From the NCBI GenBank assembly GCA_946613735.1, contig CAMOFS010000100.1, positions 1 to 6,356 of the forward strand: a stretch of DNA of 6,356 bases. Direction: 5' to 3'. The notes below the pieces were generated by a model that ran no database searches, was not told the DNA's origin, and was given only the letters and a program-made list of their open reading frames with translations. Origin of the DNA: an uncultured Lachnospiraceae bacterium. GTDB taxonomy: Bacteria > Bacillota_A > Clostridia > Lachnospirales > Lachnospiraceae. A program made the translations under genes and the position numbers. Numbering within the stretch: position 1 is the first letter of the stretch; each line of letters opens with the position of its first letter. Of the stretch, positions 5,270-6,356 are shown piece after piece.

Positions 5270-6356
5270 TTATATCTTCCCTGCCGCCTTCCAGACGGCT
5301 GCCAGGATCATCGCCACTCCCTCATACAGCTCCGGCGGGATCATATCCCCCACGTCCACCGTATTAAAGATAGCCCTGGCAAGGGGCTTGTTCTCCATAA
5401 TGGGAATATCATTTTCCCTGGCGATGTCCTTTATCCTTTCTGCGATAATGTCCTCTCCCTTACCTACCACAGTAGGGGCCACATCCTCCTCTGCCTTGTA
5501 ACGGATGGCTACCGCCACATGGGTCGGGTTCGTGATCACCACGTCCGCCTGGGGAACCTCGCGCATCATACGCCTCTGTGAAGCCTCACGCATCCTTTGG
5601 CGCTGCTTGCTCTTGATCTGAGGATCTCCCTCTGAGTTCTTGTATTCATCCTTGACCTCCTGCTTGGTCATCTTGATGTCTTTTTTGAACTTCCACTTGT
5701 GGTAGATAAGATCCACAATACCCACAAGTACCAGCACCAGGCTGATGCGAAAGCCGATATCTATGACCAGCGACCCCACCTCAGCCACGGCTGACTTCAG
5801 GGGAATATCATAAAGCAGGTATATCTCGTTCATCCGGTCCTTGATCACCGAATAAACTATCAAAATGATAATAGTTATCTTTGCTATGGACAGGGCCAGA
5901 TTGATAAGGGCCTGTGCCGAAAAAAGCCTCTTGAAGCCATTAATTGGATTGAACTTATCAAGCTTGGGCTTTAGAGGCTCCGTAGTCACCTTGAACTTGA
6001 ACTGGAGACCGTTTGACAAAAGAGCCACCAGAAAGCCGCCCGCGAAAAATGGAGCCAGTATCAAAAGCATCTGCAAAAAGGCCTGCATCAGGATCACCGA
6101 AATGGTCCTCACCGTAAGGCCGCCCCTCTCAAGCCGGACGATATCCACGATCTCCTTGCCGTATATCCAGTCAATAACACCAATAAAGTGCTCTCCCATG
6201 TAGGAAGCAAAGATGCGGAGCATCAAAAACGCCGCCACCAGCTGGATACCGTGAGCAAACTCCTGGGACTTGCCCACCTGACCCTTTTTTCGGGTATCCT
6301 CTATCTTTTTACCTGTAGGCTCCTCCGTCTTGTCATCGGAGAAATACTGCAGGTCA
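5270..6356 (-). CDS. flhB: FlhB, flagellar export gate and substrate-specificity switch (start outside window)
   Basis: FlhB is an inner-membrane export-gate protein whose cytoplasmic domain cleaves itself to switch export from rod/hook proteins to filament proteins. The visible 361 residues are almost the whole protein (B. subtilis FlhB is about 360). They begin DLQYFSDDKTEEPTGKK, the usual N-terminal sequence of FlhB, so probably only a few residues are missing beyond the edge. Four membrane stretches lie near visible residues 35-53, 87-115, 150-172 and 189-217. A charged linker (KWKFKKDIKMTKQEVKDEYK) follows, then the cytoplasmic domain. The autocleavage motif NPTH is intact, with Asn codon 5528-5530 and cleavage expected between Asn and Pro. 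The GTG at 6275-6277 is an internal Val within KKGQVGKSQE, not the start. The TAA stop (5270-5272) abuts the repeat element. A FliR-FlhB fusion cannot be excluded from what is visible. Confidence 0.97.
   Translation of the reverse strand, partial: DLQYFSDDKTEEPTGKKIEDTRKKGQVGKSQEFAHGIQLVAAFLMLRIFASYMGEHFIGVIDWIYGKEIVDIVRLERGGLTVRTISVILMQAFLQMLLILAPFFAGGFLVALLSNGLQFKFKVTTEPLKPKLDKFNPINGFKRLFSAQALINLALSIAKITIIILIVYSVIKDRMNEIYLLYDIPLKSAVAEVGSLVIDIGFRISLVLVLVGIVDLIYHKWKFKKDIKMTKQEVKDEYKNSEGDPQIKSKQRQRMREASQRRMMREVPQADVVITNPTHVAVAIRYKAEEDVAPTVVGKGEDIIAERIKDIARENDIPIMENKPLARAIFNTVDVGDMIPPELYEGVAMILAAVWKAAGKI

Noticed and set aside
6275..6277. GTG as the start of flhB
   Set aside because: The frame stays open to the window edge, and the 26 upstream codons encode the conserved FlhB N-terminus (DLQYFSDDKTEEPTGKK ... 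KKGQ). This GTG is an internal Val.

Overview
The window is a tightly packed stretch of a flagellar/chemotaxis (fla/che) operon, with every gene on the minus strand and transcription running from high to low coordinates. In transcription order it holds flhB (start off the window), flhA, flhF, flhG, a YcgR-type PilZ protein gene, and the first 23 codons of cheB. This order, the fla-to-che junction and the strong AGGAGG-type ribosome binding sites point to a motile member of the Bacillota. The PilZ gene between flhG and cheB and the roughly balanced base composition fit Clostridia, perhaps Lachnospiraceae. That placement is inferred from gene order and protein style, not from a database match.

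Layout: flhB fills 5270 to the right edge. A 147-bp gap follows (5123-5269), the only sizeable non-coding stretch. Most of it is a compact palindromic repeat with a 25-bp tandem repeat inside. flhA (3068-5122) starts with GTG. flhA/flhF and flhF/flhG each overlap by one base (TAATG and TGATG). The PilZ gene follows flhG after 17 bp, and cheB follows the PilZ gene after 3 bp.

Function: FlhB and FlhA are core parts of the flagellar type III export gate. FlhF (SRP-type GTPase) and FlhG (MinD/ParA-type ATPase) are the pair that sets flagellar position and number. The FlhG N-terminus carries the DQAxxLR motif known to stimulate the FlhF GTPase. The PilZ protein should bind cyclic di-GMP and tie motility to that second messenger. 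CheB is the receptor methylesterase of chemotactic adaptation.

The genes are ordinary, complete and free of visible frameshifts. I found no undescribed multi-gene system. The most unusual item is the palindromic/tandem repeat between flhB and flhA, which ends directly at the flhB stop codon and a few bases short of the flhA ribosome binding site. In the mRNA it could fold into competing hairpins.
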